Shown here in pieces: positions 12,236 to 23,466 of a DNA stretch of 64,000 nt; positions within the stretch are counted from its first letter, which is position 1; every line of letters begins with the position of its first letter. The position numbers were made by a program, and so were the translations under genes. This stretch comes from Endothia cerciana (lineage: Eukaryota; Ascomycota; Sordariomycetes; Diaporthales; Cryphonectriaceae), in assembly GCA_026119935.1 (NCBI GenBank), contig JALRMH010000018.1:558001-622000 (forward strand), written 5' to 3'. The notes beneath the pieces are model-generated. The model worked only from the letters and a program-made list of their open reading frames with translations, was not told the origin of the DNA and did no database searches.

Positions 12236-12909
12236 ATGGCCGCGATGGCCGTCCAGACACCCAGCGGCGGCGGCTCGAGCTCCGGCGCCAGCCCGAACAG
12301 CACAGAGCGCCTGCCCATGCCCTCGAGAAACCCACTACCTCTGTCCGCATCGCAAGAGGCGCAGGTGCGGGAGATCTTCTACGACAGGGTGCGGAGGCAG
12401 TGTGCCGCCGAGATAAAAGGTACGTTTGTGCGTCCTGGGCCGGCTGCGGCTCCTGGGCCTTCTACACCCAGCTTCCCGACCCCGCCCCCCCCCCCACACC
12501 ACCCCCTTTCAAAAACAGCGACCCTGCTGACATGTCTCTCGCCGTTTCCCCCCTCGGCACAGCCTTCGCCGACTGCGCCCTCGGACGCACCTTCTCGGTC
12601 CCCTTCGCCTGCCGGGAGCCGCACCGGGTCATGAACGGCTGCATGAAGGCGCACGCGACGCCACAGGAGGAGGACGCGGCGCGGGAGGAGTGGTTCGCAC
12701 AGCGGCAGGAGCGCGCGCGGCAGAGGACAGAGAAGCAGAAGCGCAAGGAGGAGCAGGCGCGGTTCCTGAGGGAGTGGTGGGGCATCGAGGAGAGCGAGAG
12801 GGACGAGGCGAGGCGGCGGGCCGAGGAGGAGAAGCTGAGGAGGGGGGAGAGGGTCGGGGGCTTCAGGAGCCGGGGGAGGGGGGACGGGGAGGGGGGGGAG
12901 AGACGGTGA
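12236..12909 (+). CDS. CMC1: Twin CX9C protein of the CMC1 family (cytochrome c oxidase biogenesis)
   Basis: Two exons: 12236-12419 and 12563-12909; 176 aa. The splice joins AEIK to AFADC and completes the first CX9C (C-AAEIKAFAD-C). The second is C-REPHRVMNG-C, giving the CHCH twin CX9C fold imported into the mitochondrial intermembrane space by Mia40. The family acts in copper handling and Cox1 maturation during complex IV assembly. The Ser/Pro-rich N-terminus and the long charged, coiled-coil-like C-tail make it longer than yeast CMC1. The start is the first ATG giving a compact protein. The intron contains an 11-C run (12485-12495). The gene converges with the D-amino-acid oxidase gene. 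Confidence 0.82.
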
Positions 12910-13287
12910 TGTCTTCTCCTTTCTGAAAAAGAGAAGGAGGAAAGGAAGAGATGGGGTTGGGTTGCATCGTTCGGCGTTGGGCGCCTAGAGGGATGGGAAT
13001 ATATCATGCCACGGACTACGAGGTGTGCCAATAGATGACCAGGACATACATCTCTGTACATTTGAACACCATCATTGGGTGATGACACTCAGAAATGTCA
13101 CGGGTTGTTATATGATGGGTCCCTGGTTGTTGGCGGCGCCGGGTAGGTAGATCGCTGCTAGCGATCCGACATAGGCTGACCACAACTTGTGATGGGCAGT
13201 CAGATGGTCCGCAGTGCTACTCTTCCTCGCCAGGCCATTGACCATCGATGCGCCCAGCCTGCGGGACATTCGTAATTCTCCCCAGAA
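12910..13287. other. Short spacer between convergent CMC1 and oxidase genes
   Basis: Holds the two 3' regions. I see no further gene or clear structured element. Confidence 0.5.
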
Positions 13288-14558
13288 TCATATCCGGGCC
13301 CTCGTCGACCCGGACCCTTCGACAAGTCCCGACACCGTCTCCGCAACGCCCCACGACATCTCATAGCCCCTCCCACCCAGGCCATAGGCATGTACGATGG
13401 CCTTGCCCGGTGCCACGTCCTCCCTCTCGATCCTGGCGCCGCCGTGCCTCGTCGGCCTCCGGCCAACTACATCCTTCAGGACCGTCACCGCGCCGGACTC
13501 GTCCGCGATGCGCGGATAGGTCGCCACGAACGCCCGGATGAGCCTGTCCCTGACCTCCCGGGAGGGCTCCGGGTCCCAGTTGTCCGGCTCCTTGGTGCCC
13601 CCTATGATGGTCCCGCCCTCAAAGTTCCGGGGCACGCAGAAGGTCCAGCTGCCGTCCGCGTTCTGCCTCGTGACGGTCGCGTCGCACTTGTTGGCGACGA
13701 GACAGGTCTGACCTATATTTTGTTTTTTTGCCCCTCCGCCATCAGTCCTGTTCCGATGTTCAGGCTCCTCGGGCTTGGGGGTCGACATACCTCTCGTTAT
13801 AAAGGACTTCTCATCACCAAACCCGTGGCCCGAGGCATTCACCACCGTCGAGGTCTTGCCCAGGTCTCTCATCTCGAACACCTCCTCCGGGTCCCTCACC
13901 TCCCCCCTCACCACCTTGCCACCCCTATACACGAACCGGTTCAACAGGAAAGAGCAGTACACCATCGGGTTGACGCACCACGTGTCGTACTCTATGCCCA
14001 GGGCCACCCTCTCGTCCGGGAGCTCCTCCCTCCCCAGCACCCTGAACCCCTCCACCCCGAGCTCCCACGCGCTCCCCCTCCCGCCGCCCCCCCGCACCAG
14101 CGCGAGGTACTCCTCGCCCGGCCGCTCGAGGTACTCGACACCCTTCATGAAGGTGATGCCCGCCTCGGGGCTCGCGCGCGCGAGGGCCCTCATCCGCCGG
14201 AAGGTGGCGAGGGCGAGCCGGTGGTCCCGGGCGTCCTGGTCCCGCCCGGCGGGGGGCACCCAGCGGTTGTGGGCGCCGCCCCACGGCGAGGTGAAGTTGA
14301 TCTGGGCCCTGGCGTCGACGAGTGCGAAGGGCGCGGGGAAGTCCCGCGCGAGGACGGTGACGGCGTGCCCGGCGTCCTGGAGCTCGAGGGCGCAGGAGAG
14401 GCCCGTCACGCCGGCGCTGGGGTGGAGGGGGAAAAGCCCGTCAGCAGTGCCCGGTCGCAGGATTTGTGCATGTATGGTGGTGGTAGTTCTTTTTTTTTTT
14501 TCTTTCTTTTTTGGTGGTTTTTTTTGGCTTACCCGATGACTACTATTTGAGATGGCAT
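13288..14558 (-). CDS. DAO1: D-amino-acid oxidase (FAD-dependent)
   Basis: Three exons on the minus strand: 14533-14558, 13791-14416, 13288-13712; 358 aa. It oxidises D-amino acids to 2-oxo acids, ammonia and H2O2, usually in peroxisomes. Exon 1 encodes MPSQIVVIG and joins exon 2 to complete the Rossmann FAD motif GAGVTG at residues 9-14. Also visible are the family block INFTSPWGGAHNRW and the C-terminal signature block HAYGLGGRGYEMSWG. The second intron (13713-13790, 78 bp) has no stop and is a multiple of three, but removing it joins ITRG to QTCLVANK as in other oxidases. The C-terminal tripeptide ARI is at best a weak peroxisomal signal. Length matches the family. Confidence 0.9.
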
Positions 14559-15752
14559 GATCCGTCCTGTGCAGAGAGGTGCGGTGCGTTTTGATCTGTT
14601 CCGCTGCCCGAGGTGAACAAACGGGGAGAGGAGGCAGGCCGTGAGACAGGACTTGATGCGGCGCTCGTGCAATCAGGCAGATCCTTCTCGTATATTCATC
14701 GTCCCCTGGCTACCGGGCTCGTTTTATGAGGGCATCTGGGTCATAAGGAGTCACGCCAGAGCACAGCTGCTGTCGTTCGATGTCGAGGTCCCCAATCGCC
14801 GACACCGGTCGGCCCGGCCCGGAGCCACGACCGGCAACGCGGAGTGGACAGACGTCAGACCGGAGCCGGTGACCCCCCACCCACGAGTCCAATAAGTAAT
14901 TATCAGCCAGGGCTTCCTGGTCCATGGAAAAGAACACACCCTCTTCACACCCCATTGGTGTCTCTTCCCCCTCGACTAACTCGCCGTCCACCACCTGTCA
15001 TCCGTGGTGGTCTCGTGAGACAGTGTGACTCCCTGGAGCAGGGGCGGGGCATCATCCAGGCCCCTTTCAAGGCACGGCCTGGTGCGGTCAAGACCTTTGG
15101 ACAGAGCCAGTGATGATCGAGGGACTGCAGTTATAGACTTGACTTGCGAGGCCAAATATCGCGGACATCTTCGCCACGCCCCATTCCAAGACTCCTGCTA
15201 CCTAGGAGGACAGCCAGTCCTGATTATCTGTTACCTCTGTTCGCACCGGGAGAACATCATAACAACTAGTCGGGCATTGCGAATTCTCCTGGGCACCTAT
15301 ACCCTCTGCCTTTGTAGTGCCCAGGAGCCTCGTTATGAGATGAAGTGGTCGCTGGGACTTACGTCGTGCAGGCAATGAATGCATGGCTCTAGGAACAAGC
15401 AAGTAATGAACACAAATATTTTGCATGTAGGTCTCATCAGTCAACACAGGTATCATAAGAGCACAGTACGTCCAGGAGCACAAAATGTGCTCTTACCGCC
15501 ACAGCACCACTTCTTACCTGGTGCTGGCCGAGGCGCCTATAGTGCGATGCAGAGAGGGGAGTCAGCACAACTGTGCTCACATCCGTCGACACGCTTTGCC
15601 ACTTGGTGCCATGACCGTCGGTACAAAAGAACACTCTCAAATGATTGTCCTGCAGTCAAGACCTTAAAGCCATTTCTGGTCTCCTAGTTTGGGCTATTCC
15701 TTGACATCATCCGCCGGTCCTGATCACCCTAACGCAGTGTCTAGTCCTCAAA

Positions 15753-15763
<11 letters not shown>

Positions 15764-15806
<43 letters not shown>
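15764..15806. repeat. GCT/CAG trinucleotide array, about 14 units
   Basis: Uninterrupted GCT repeats in a gene-poor stretch. No convincing exon surrounds them, so they are unlikely to encode a residue run. Confidence 0.95.
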
Positions 15807-16289
15807 ACCTGGGCATCGACCGCAGATCACAACAGGTGTGGATGTGCATTTCGATACTTCGGCAGCGTTATGCGTGATATCAAACGGTCTTGCTGGAGCT
15901 TTACTGGTAGGAACTGTCTCCGTTCAAACTCCATAGTAGGCTGGTGGGTCTTCTACAAGTCAATACCTCGCGTACCTAAAGGACTATCATGTTGCTGGTG
16001 CGAACGGCTGGTCCTGGCCTTGCTGCACGGTATCCACCTGAGTCCTGATGCGAGAGACATGCAAGGAAAATTGCTATACATGGAACCTGTTTCCCTAGGT
16101 CGTCCAAGCAAGACCATGCGGAGGAAGATGTAGGCCGCTCGCAGAGAAGGATGATAAATTAGGCCTAGCAATGTGCCAGACCGACCAGCCGGCTTTTGAC
16201 TTCCATTCCACAACTCGGCCTCAAAATTTTTCAAATTTGGAAAATCGAGAACTCTGGCGAGATTTCAAGGCAACACATAAAGTAGCATA

Positions 16290-16298
16290 CCCACGTGC
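16290..16298 (-). promoter_or_regulatory. Candidate Pho4/NUC-1 site GCACGTGGG upstream of the phosphate permease
   Basis: The minus strand reads GCACGTGGG, the high-affinity form of the CACGTG element bound by yeast Pho4 and Neurospora NUC-1. It lies 85 bases upstream of a TATA-like box and about 560 bases before the permease ATG. A CACGTG hexamer is expected by chance every 4 kb; the 9-mer match and its place make it more persuasive. Confidence 0.55.
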
Positions 16299-16382
16299 GT
16301 GCCATCGCGGTCTTTATAGGTGGGTGTTTGGCTCGCCGCCAAGCTACGCCGAGAGCCTTGTCCCGACGCGGCGCCCGGATCC

Positions 16383-16391
16383 TATATAAAA
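16383..16391 (+). promoter_or_regulatory. TATA-box candidate of the phosphate permease
   Basis: TATATAAAA, downstream of the E-box at 16290-16298. A start site near 16.42 kb would imply a leader of roughly 440 bases. Confidence 0.45.
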
Positions 16392-16858
16392 CCTGCCGCC
16401 CTGGATGGACCGCGCCAAGCTGCTGGGCTCGCCAAGGACTAGAGATTTTCCGTCCGTCGCCAGCAAGTCATGTCAAATGAGGGCCGATTTGGCACCAACA
16501 AAGACTTGGCCGCCCAGTCTGCCCAGAAGGAGTCAGTGCCACTCGGACTAGCAGACGAGGTTCGCACACACGCGCAAGTCAAAGCTTCGGAATGGAGAAC
16601 GTGATTCTTGGGTGCACGGAATATACGTCGCCGTGCCTGGATGGGCAGGATATATGACGAGCCCAGCGCCGCTTGAGAGGTTGATTTCGACCTCCTGAGC
16701 ACCCGTGTCGGACCTCGTGACGGGGTGAGCGTATCGAGGATTGCCGTTCGCTCTCAACAAAAATTATTCTAATTATCATCTCTTCCGTTCAATACTCGAG
16801 CACTTCTCGCTTCCCTCTGGGATAGTGACTTGCGCCCACGGCGGCCCCCTTCGCCAAG

Positions 16859-18779
16859 ATGTTGGACCAATACACCTATGTCTTCGTGATCGGCACGCTG
16901 TTTGCTATGCTCGATGCTTACAACAACGGCGCCAGTAAGTCGGACCTCCTGGCTGGACCGTTACATGCGAGCCGCGGAATCTAATGCCTTCCAACACAGA
17001 TGATGTGGCCAATGCCTGGGCGACGAGTGTATCATCGAGGTCCATCACCTACAGGCAGGCGATGGTCTTCGGTACGGTTTTCGAGATGCTTGGAGCGATC
17101 ACGGTCGGTGCCAGGACCGCGGATACGATCAAGAACGGGATAATCCCAAACTCGGCCTTCCGAGATAATGCTGGTGTCCAGATGCTCGCATTTACCTGCG
17201 CCCTGGCAGCCGCGTCCTCCTGGGTGATGTGGTGCACGCGTCACTCCGCCCACGTGTCCTCGACCTACTCCCTGATCTCTGCCGTCGCCGGTGTCGGTAT
17301 CGCCACGGTCGGTGCCTCGCAGGTGCAGTGGGGCTGGAACAAGGGGAAGGGCCTCGGTGCCATCTTCGCGGGCCTGGGGATGGCTCCGCTCATCTCGGCA
17401 GGTTTCGCGGCCTCCATCTTCATGCTCATCAAGCTGGCCGTCCACATCCGCAGCAATCCCGTGAGGTGGGCCGTCTGGACCTCGCCTTTCTTCTTCCTGA
17501 TCGCCGGCACCATCTGCACCCTCTCCATCGTCTACAAGGGCTCTCCCAACCTGGGCCTGAACAAGAAGCCTGATTGGTACGTTGCCAGCGTTACGATGGG
17601 AACCGGTGCTGGGGTCGCACTGCTTGCGGCGGCCTTCTTCGTCCCATATGTTCACACCAAGGTCCTCAAGAAGGACCACGCTCTGAAGTGGTGGGAGTTC
17701 ATCTATGGGCCCCTTCTATTCAGGCGGCCAGCCCCGGCCGATGGTGAAAAGGCCGTTGTACCCAACTACGAGGTTGTCCAGGGAGATGACGACGACGAGG
17801 ACACCTTTGCCGACTCGTCAGTCTCTGTTGCCGAGGGAGCCAGGACCTCGACGCCGACCACGGACAGTGAGAAGCACGCCACCACACGCGAGGTCGCACA
17901 GCCGAACTACAGAGAACTAGTGGCCGAGGGCGAGGCCAGGTTCCACGCGAAGCTGACGAAGAAGAGAGGTCCGCTGGGCTGGGCCATGAGGTCACTCCGA
18001 GACAACCCCTTGGGGGCAGGCCAGACCTATGAGTTGCACAACATCAAGATCCTACTCAAGAGGGTGCCAGCCATGGTCGCCATTGGGGCGCTCTACGGCC
18101 TGCATTACGATATCCACGCCGCTCAGAGCGGAATCGCCGGCACCCCGGAGGGAGACCGGATGCAGCGCGTCTATGCCCACGCCAAGAAGTACCCAAACGA
18201 GGTCGAGCACACGTATTCCTTTGTGCAGATCCTGACGGCCTGCACCGCCTCCTTCGCCCACGGAGCGAACGACATCGGCAACTCTGTCGGCCCCTGGGCC
18301 GTCATCTACTCGGCCTGGTCCACGGGCGAAGCCGCCGCTTCCAAGGCCCCGGTCCCCGTCTGGCAGCTCGCGGTCCTCTCTGCGACGATCTCGTTTGGCC
18401 TGATCACCTACGGATACAACATCATGAGAGGTAGGTGGTTAAGCCCCGATGAGTCCTAGACAAGGTCCTTTGATGATTGACTTACTGTGCAGTTATGGGA
18501 AACAAGATCACGTACCACAGTCCCAGCCGCGGTTGCTCCATGGAGCTGGGTGCCGCTGTCACCGTGCTTGTCTTCTCACAGTACTCGCTTCCTGTGTCGA
18601 CCTCTATGTGTATCACCGGAGCTACAGTCGGCGTTGGTCTCTGCAACGGTACGCTCAAGGCGGTCAACTTCCAGCGAGTTGGTCTGCTGGTCATCGCATG
18701 GATTGCTACCATCCCCATCGCTGGCACGCTCGGTGGCGTGCTGATGGGGCTTTTCCTCAACGCACCTCATTTCTCCTAG
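16859..18779 (+). CDS. PHO89: Sodium/phosphate symporter, PHO-4/PHO89 type (PiT family)
   Basis: Three exons: 16859-16934, 17000-18430, 18493-18779; 597 aa, close to Neurospora PHO-4. It imports inorganic phosphate with Na+ across the plasma membrane and is normally induced by phosphate starvation. The first splice rebuilds the inverted-repeat signature GANDVANAWA, and the second copy AHGANDIGNSVGPWA is near residue 440, as in all PiT transporters. Hydrophobic segments flank a central acidic hydrophilic loop (about 285-350; DDDDEDTFADSS). The second splice joins NIMR to VMGNKITYHSPSRG. The E-box/TATA arrangement upstream fits control by the PHO pathway. BTA1, another phosphate-starvation gene in fungi, lies 2 kb downstream in convergent orientation. 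Confidence 0.96.
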
Positions 18780-19031
18780 CGGCATGGGTCCTGCCCGGGG
18801 GACGATATTGGTCCCGATAGTATGGGTACAGGAAACTTCTTGTCATCAGATACCTCTGCCAATATCGACGTCCACAGGTGCCTGGGCTGGCGCGTTAGTG
18901 AAGCACTTGAGCCTGTATGCATAAAAAAGCAGATCTAAGAATTCAATATAACAGAATGAAATGCCGCCTAGCACAGTGTGCGTCAACCGGAACGCTGCAA
19001 TGCCTGCCCCAACGCCTTGGCCAAGTCTCTG

Positions 19032-20004
19032 TCAAGAAGGCTTATCACACTTTTCGCAGCGATATTCCGAATTTGAAGCCCTGGTCCGATTCCGCTCAAG
19101 GCATTTGTGACACCGCCACCAACCTCTCTTCACGGTCTTGCCCACCAGCCAATCCGGGTGAGCTTGGATGTTGCACCGCGGCAACGGCTCATTATGAACT
19201 TCCCGCAGGTGGTCCTTAAAATGGTCCAATCGAGCGAACGGGGCTCTATTGTGTCTACTCCCACGCGGGCAAGTCTTGTAGCCACAGTAATATTCTGGAG
19301 AGATCTCTCGACTAGGATGAGAATGTTCCCTATGCCGGTTGAGGTCCGCCGACCTGCTGAATGGCGGGGCGTGGCAGCCGAGGTGAAAGCAAGGCCACCC
19401 AGTCTGCACGCTATTTATTATCAGCCTCCGCCTTATTAAATTCCAGAAGCACCATTAGGGGCAGCAAAAGGTTGGGTCAATACCCTCCGACTGACCTGCT
19501 CAACTGTGGATCCGGCTGACCGGGGCGGTAATGCATCGTTTGCGCATTGTTCGGCCCCGCCCTATCTTCATCGCCTGAGCCGAAGATCTTCGGGACCTCA
19601 TCAGAGGTCCTGTATTGCCGCTGCAGTCGCCGCTTCAGGGTCTCGCCGGGGCTGGAAGATATTCTAGCTGGCGGAATGAAGTATCCTTCCTCGGGAGACC
19701 TTGAGAGTGTTGAGCCTATCGTGGGGTTACTGTGCTGGTGCACAGTCTCTGTTCGCCCCTGTATTGCGGCTTGTTCTTTATCGGACGTAGAGTTATGTCT
19801 CGTCGAAGTCATATTAACAGGCGCTGTGACTGATGGAGAGGGCGCCTCAGAGACATGACGTCCTTCGTAAGCTAAGCGGCGCTTCCTCGCGACCTTCCGG
19901 TCCTCCGTATAATCTTCTGAGACCGTCCATCTCACGGGCTTGCACAGTTTCCTCACACCAGAAGAGGCCAGCGCTTTGGCTCGCGATTCTCGTGACGGGA
20001 ACAT
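19032..20004 (-). CDS. C2H2 zinc-finger protein, N-terminus uncertain
   Basis: Modelled as two exons: 19496-20004 and 19032-19410; 295 aa. The donor after QLS and the acceptor TAG at 19411-19412 restore one frame. The C-terminal part has two C2H2-like fingers: one starting PCFHLGC, with the histidines in RHREHSH, and one starting YYCGYKTC and ending HLREVH. A zinc-ribbon-like CHKC...CEKC pair closes the protein. The first half is Ser/Arg/Pro-rich and disordered. The ATG used is the first in frame; a stop lies about 50 codons upstream, so an additional 5' exon is possible. Probably a DNA-binding regulator, target unknown. It sits between the phosphate permease and BTA1. Confidence 0.55.
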
Positions 20005-20836
20005 TGAATGGGTTCTGGCGGAATATCGAGGCGGAGAGGGACCAGCAATCGGACGATCGCCAATATTGACAACAGCCCTGTAGAGTACTCCAGAGTTTTG
20101 ATTCCTCTCTTCTGCCAAGCCGAATATATCTCCTTGGCCTCCCCAGGTTGTTGGCTTCTATGTTCCCGTGAGGCGTGGGAAGCAGTCGAGGAATCCGTTC
20201 AAGCTAGGAGGGGTTAACCTAGGCCGTGGTCCTTTCGGGGCCTTATGAGGGAGAACGATCGCCTATGGCCCCCATGATTGGCGAGTGTTGAGATGCGTGT
20301 GTAGGTGGAATTACGCCCTCCAGGCACAGAAGCTTCGACGCACTCTCGAGGACAGGCCTAGAAGAAGGAAAAGGTGATTGAACTTGTAAAAGAGCAAGAC
20401 CGAGATGCGAAGGAAGGAGGAAAACTCCAAAAGTATCCCGCTGGCCCGTTTCATATCGAGTTCACACGACACGCTGCTGATGCATGCTTTACAATGACCG
20501 CAGCATGCAGATGTCTCGGCTGTCCAATGGCGTCTTACGAAAGGCGCCTCTTGCCACGTGTGATGATGCCCGACGTGAGAACACATTCAGAGTGGGTGAG
20601 CGGCCGAGCCTTTCCATTGGCAGACGGCCCATGGGCGGCATGCGCCTCACATTCAAGCCCTCCCAAGACAAGTTGTAGTTGATCAAGATCTGATAGTCAA
20701 CGCCGTGTAGCCACTTTCACTAGTATTTTTCGAGGTTCTACTACGTATCTTGAGCTCTGTTTAATGCGACCCCCTTTCGGTAAGAAATATCTAATACGGA
20801 AATCATTATCGAAGGCAGATTTCAAGCACGACAAGA
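20005..20836. other. Spacer between zinc-finger gene and BTA1
   Basis: Holds the zinc-finger gene's upstream side and the BTA1 3' side. There is a CACGTG at 20555-20560. I see no further gene. Confidence 0.45.
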
Positions 20837-23466
20837 TCAAATCGCCAGGCTCTCCATCTCCGCCCCCACAGCACCGTCCATTTCCGGCGTCGGCGGCGGG
20901 AGGTTCGACGTCTTGGTCAGGACCCAGCAGCTGGCATACATATTGACACGATCAATAAGCACGCCCGGCTGCCTCTCCCCGTGCCGCCTAGCCGAGAAAC
21001 CCCAGTGCTCAAACTCCTTGACATACCAAGGCGTCAGCGCCGAGCTGCGCAGCATCACGCGGCCGCCCATCTTGAGCGCGCGGTTCAGCTTCCGGATCTG
21101 CGCCGCGGCGGCGGCGGCCTGCGGGTCGAACCAGTCCATCGAGTCCATGACGGCGGCGACAGTCAGGGTGCCTGGAGTGATCCGCGTGATGACCTCGTCG
21201 ATCTCGTCCGTGTGGATGCGCAAGCCGTCGAAGGCGCCGGGGCGTGAGAGGCGCGCGTGGGCCTGCGGGGAGAGGTACTCCGGGTGGCACTTACGCGAGA
21301 AGCGGCCCGCTAGGCAGACGTGGTAGTAGGGGTTGTCGGCCGCGATGTGCGTGTTCTCGGCGACCGGGTCGAGCGTATCGACCATGTAGTTCCAGACGGC
21401 CCGGGAGCGGGTGGTCTTGCTCTTGTCATCGCCACATGCCGCCGCGTGGTCCGCCTCGATCATGGCGAGCTGGTTCTTGGGCACGCCGAGTGCGCTCCAG
21501 AGGAAGGCCTCCCGAGAGACGACGAGGCGGTTGACGACAGTAGAGAGGAGGGCGGGCCGGATGCTGGAGCGCCAGATCTCGCGCTGCTCGTTGAGCGTCT
21601 TGGCTTCCAGCACGGCCCTTACGGCGCGCTGAAGGCCGAAGATCCGCGCAATCCAGCGCATTATTCTTATGGCATGCTTGGAACCGCCAGTGTCGTAAAG
21701 ACCACGGCCCCGCTTGTTGGTGAAGATATGCGTGTTGCTGAGCCAGTACTGGAACGCGCGGGTGGACAGATGTGGAGATAGCCTCGAAATAAGCAGCTGG
21801 CGAAATTCGGAGTGCTTGCCTTCACCAAACATCTCCCAGAAGTCCTCATGAGGAAGTACGTTGTATGCAGCAACCTTGAGCTCCAAGAGGTGGCACTGAG
21901 TGGGGTTCAGGTCGACAGCGTGGACGCGGGCTGGGCTCTGCATCACGTAGGACAGGATGTTGTCGCCTGCGCTGCAGATCGCCAGAACAACATCGTCAGA
22001 CTTGAGATTGAGGATCCGGGCATCGACGCGTGAGTCTTCCCAAGTGAAAGCATAGATGTACTCATCATTGAACTGCGTGTGCTTCTTCAGTCGTTCGTCG
22101 TAGTAGATGCGCCAGTGATGGTTTTGGTAGAAGAAGGCCGGCAGGGGAAGATTTGATGCTAGGTTGGCAACTGCAGCATCGAAGGCCTTAGACCGTATCT
22201 CGGGGGCCGTCCTCTGAACAGCTCGAGCCAAGGCGTTCGGAGCGTTGGCCGGTAGCAGATACGGCGACTCGGTCACAAGCGCGTCCACGTACTCCACAAT
22301 CTCTTGAGGAAGGCTGGACGGGGCAAAAGGCTTCTTGTGGCACCCCAGCCAGATGTAGTAGGGAATAGCTCCAAGCACATTGTTCCGGGAGTTGGCGCAG
22401 AGAAGCGTGCCGAATCGGTATTCAAGGTAATCACGGCGACTAGGTTCCAGCCCAACTCTGTCGATGTCAAACCAGGCCCTCCAGAATGTACGCCCAAAGA
22501 AGTTGACGTGGCGGTTAACAAGACCACCAGTATAATTCCGGAAGCTGACGTCGACCTTGGACTGAACATAGAAGTCGACCACTCCCATGACACCGTTCGG
22601 CGAGAGCAGAGAAATCAAAGAGTCGATGACAGAATAGTAATCCGGCTGCACAGAACATTAGTCACGCTTCCCGTCATCAAAACCTCCACCGTCAGTCACA
22701 TACAATCATAGACAAGCTATACGACATAGTGATCAGATCAGCGCCTCCATGTTCGGGACGCTTATCAGAAAAGTAGTTACTGGGGGTTCGAATGGGCGAC
22801 CGGACCCCCTGGGCACCATTTTCGTAGTCCTCGAGCTTGAACATTCTCGCATCCTCGCAGATGACCTTAACATTGTCCCAGCCAAGTCGAGCGAAGCGCT
22901 TGCGAGCCACCTCGCACAGGGAAGGGGAGAAGTCGACCAAGTAGACACTAGAGAAGAACTCGGGCACGTTGACAAATCGGTTCATAGCTTCAATGTTGAA
23001 GCCAGTGCCGCCGCCCACCTAGACAGAATCAGCCGGAGGAGTTCGTGCTGAGGTCTGCAAAGGAGCTCACATCAACCCAGACCCTCTTGGTCTTCTTCCC
23101 TTTCCTCGTGTCGCTCTTTCCGGCCTTGGCCTCCAGCTGGGCAGCTACAAGCGCCAGCATATCCTCACGGCCTTTTAGGAGAGCGCTTCGCGTGCTGTCA
23201 TAGATATCCGCCTGCTTCTTGTAAAAAGACTCAAGGGCATCCTGCTGCGTGCCCTTGCCATCACCCTCATGGGGCTTCAAGAAACAGGAGTAGGCGAACA
23301 ACAACAGAGACTTGACGAGACCTGGGGTCTCATCGTTGTCGCTTTCGCTGGTGCTTGCGAAGACCCTGGACAGGCCAATGGCGAAACAAAAGACGCCGGC
23401 AATACCAGCATAGACGATTGTGGAATCAACGTGAGGAGGTAACATGTTACCACCAGGAGAAGCCAT
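20837..23466 (-). CDS. BTA1: Betaine lipid synthase (DGTS synthase)
   Basis: Three exons: 23071-23466, 22704-23018, 20837-22645; 839 aa. It builds diacylglyceryl-N,N,N-trimethylhomoserine from diacylglycerol and S-adenosylmethionine, replacing phosphatidylcholine under phosphate shortage. One hydrophobic segment near 17-36 anchors it to the ER. The first half is the BtaB-like N-methyltransferase, with the SAM motif GGGTG at about 134-138, restored by the first splice (VWVD-VGGGTG). The second half is the BtaA-like 3-amino-3-carboxypropyl transferase, including HIAADNPYYHVCLAG and MDSMDWFDP. The second splice (SLSMI-PDYYSVID) falls in the methyltransferase core. The fused BtaB-BtaA order is that of eukaryotic BTA1. 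I found no CACGTG within 900 bases of its start. Confidence 0.95.

Larger units (their letters stand above)
14559..16858. other. Intergenic region and phosphate-permease promoter
   Basis: No supportable gene. Contains a T-rich oxidase upstream region, a GCT trinucleotide array (15764-15806), and the permease promoter with an E-box and TATA element (separate entries). Confidence 0.55.

Noticed and set aside
13390..14550. Plus-strand open frame of 386 codons over the D-amino-acid oxidase
   Set aside because: Antisense shadow; the minus strand carries the FAD motif and oxidase signature.
22786..22798. GGTTCGAAT resembling a tRNA B box
   Set aside because: It lies inside a BTA1 coding exon with no matching A box or cloverleaf.
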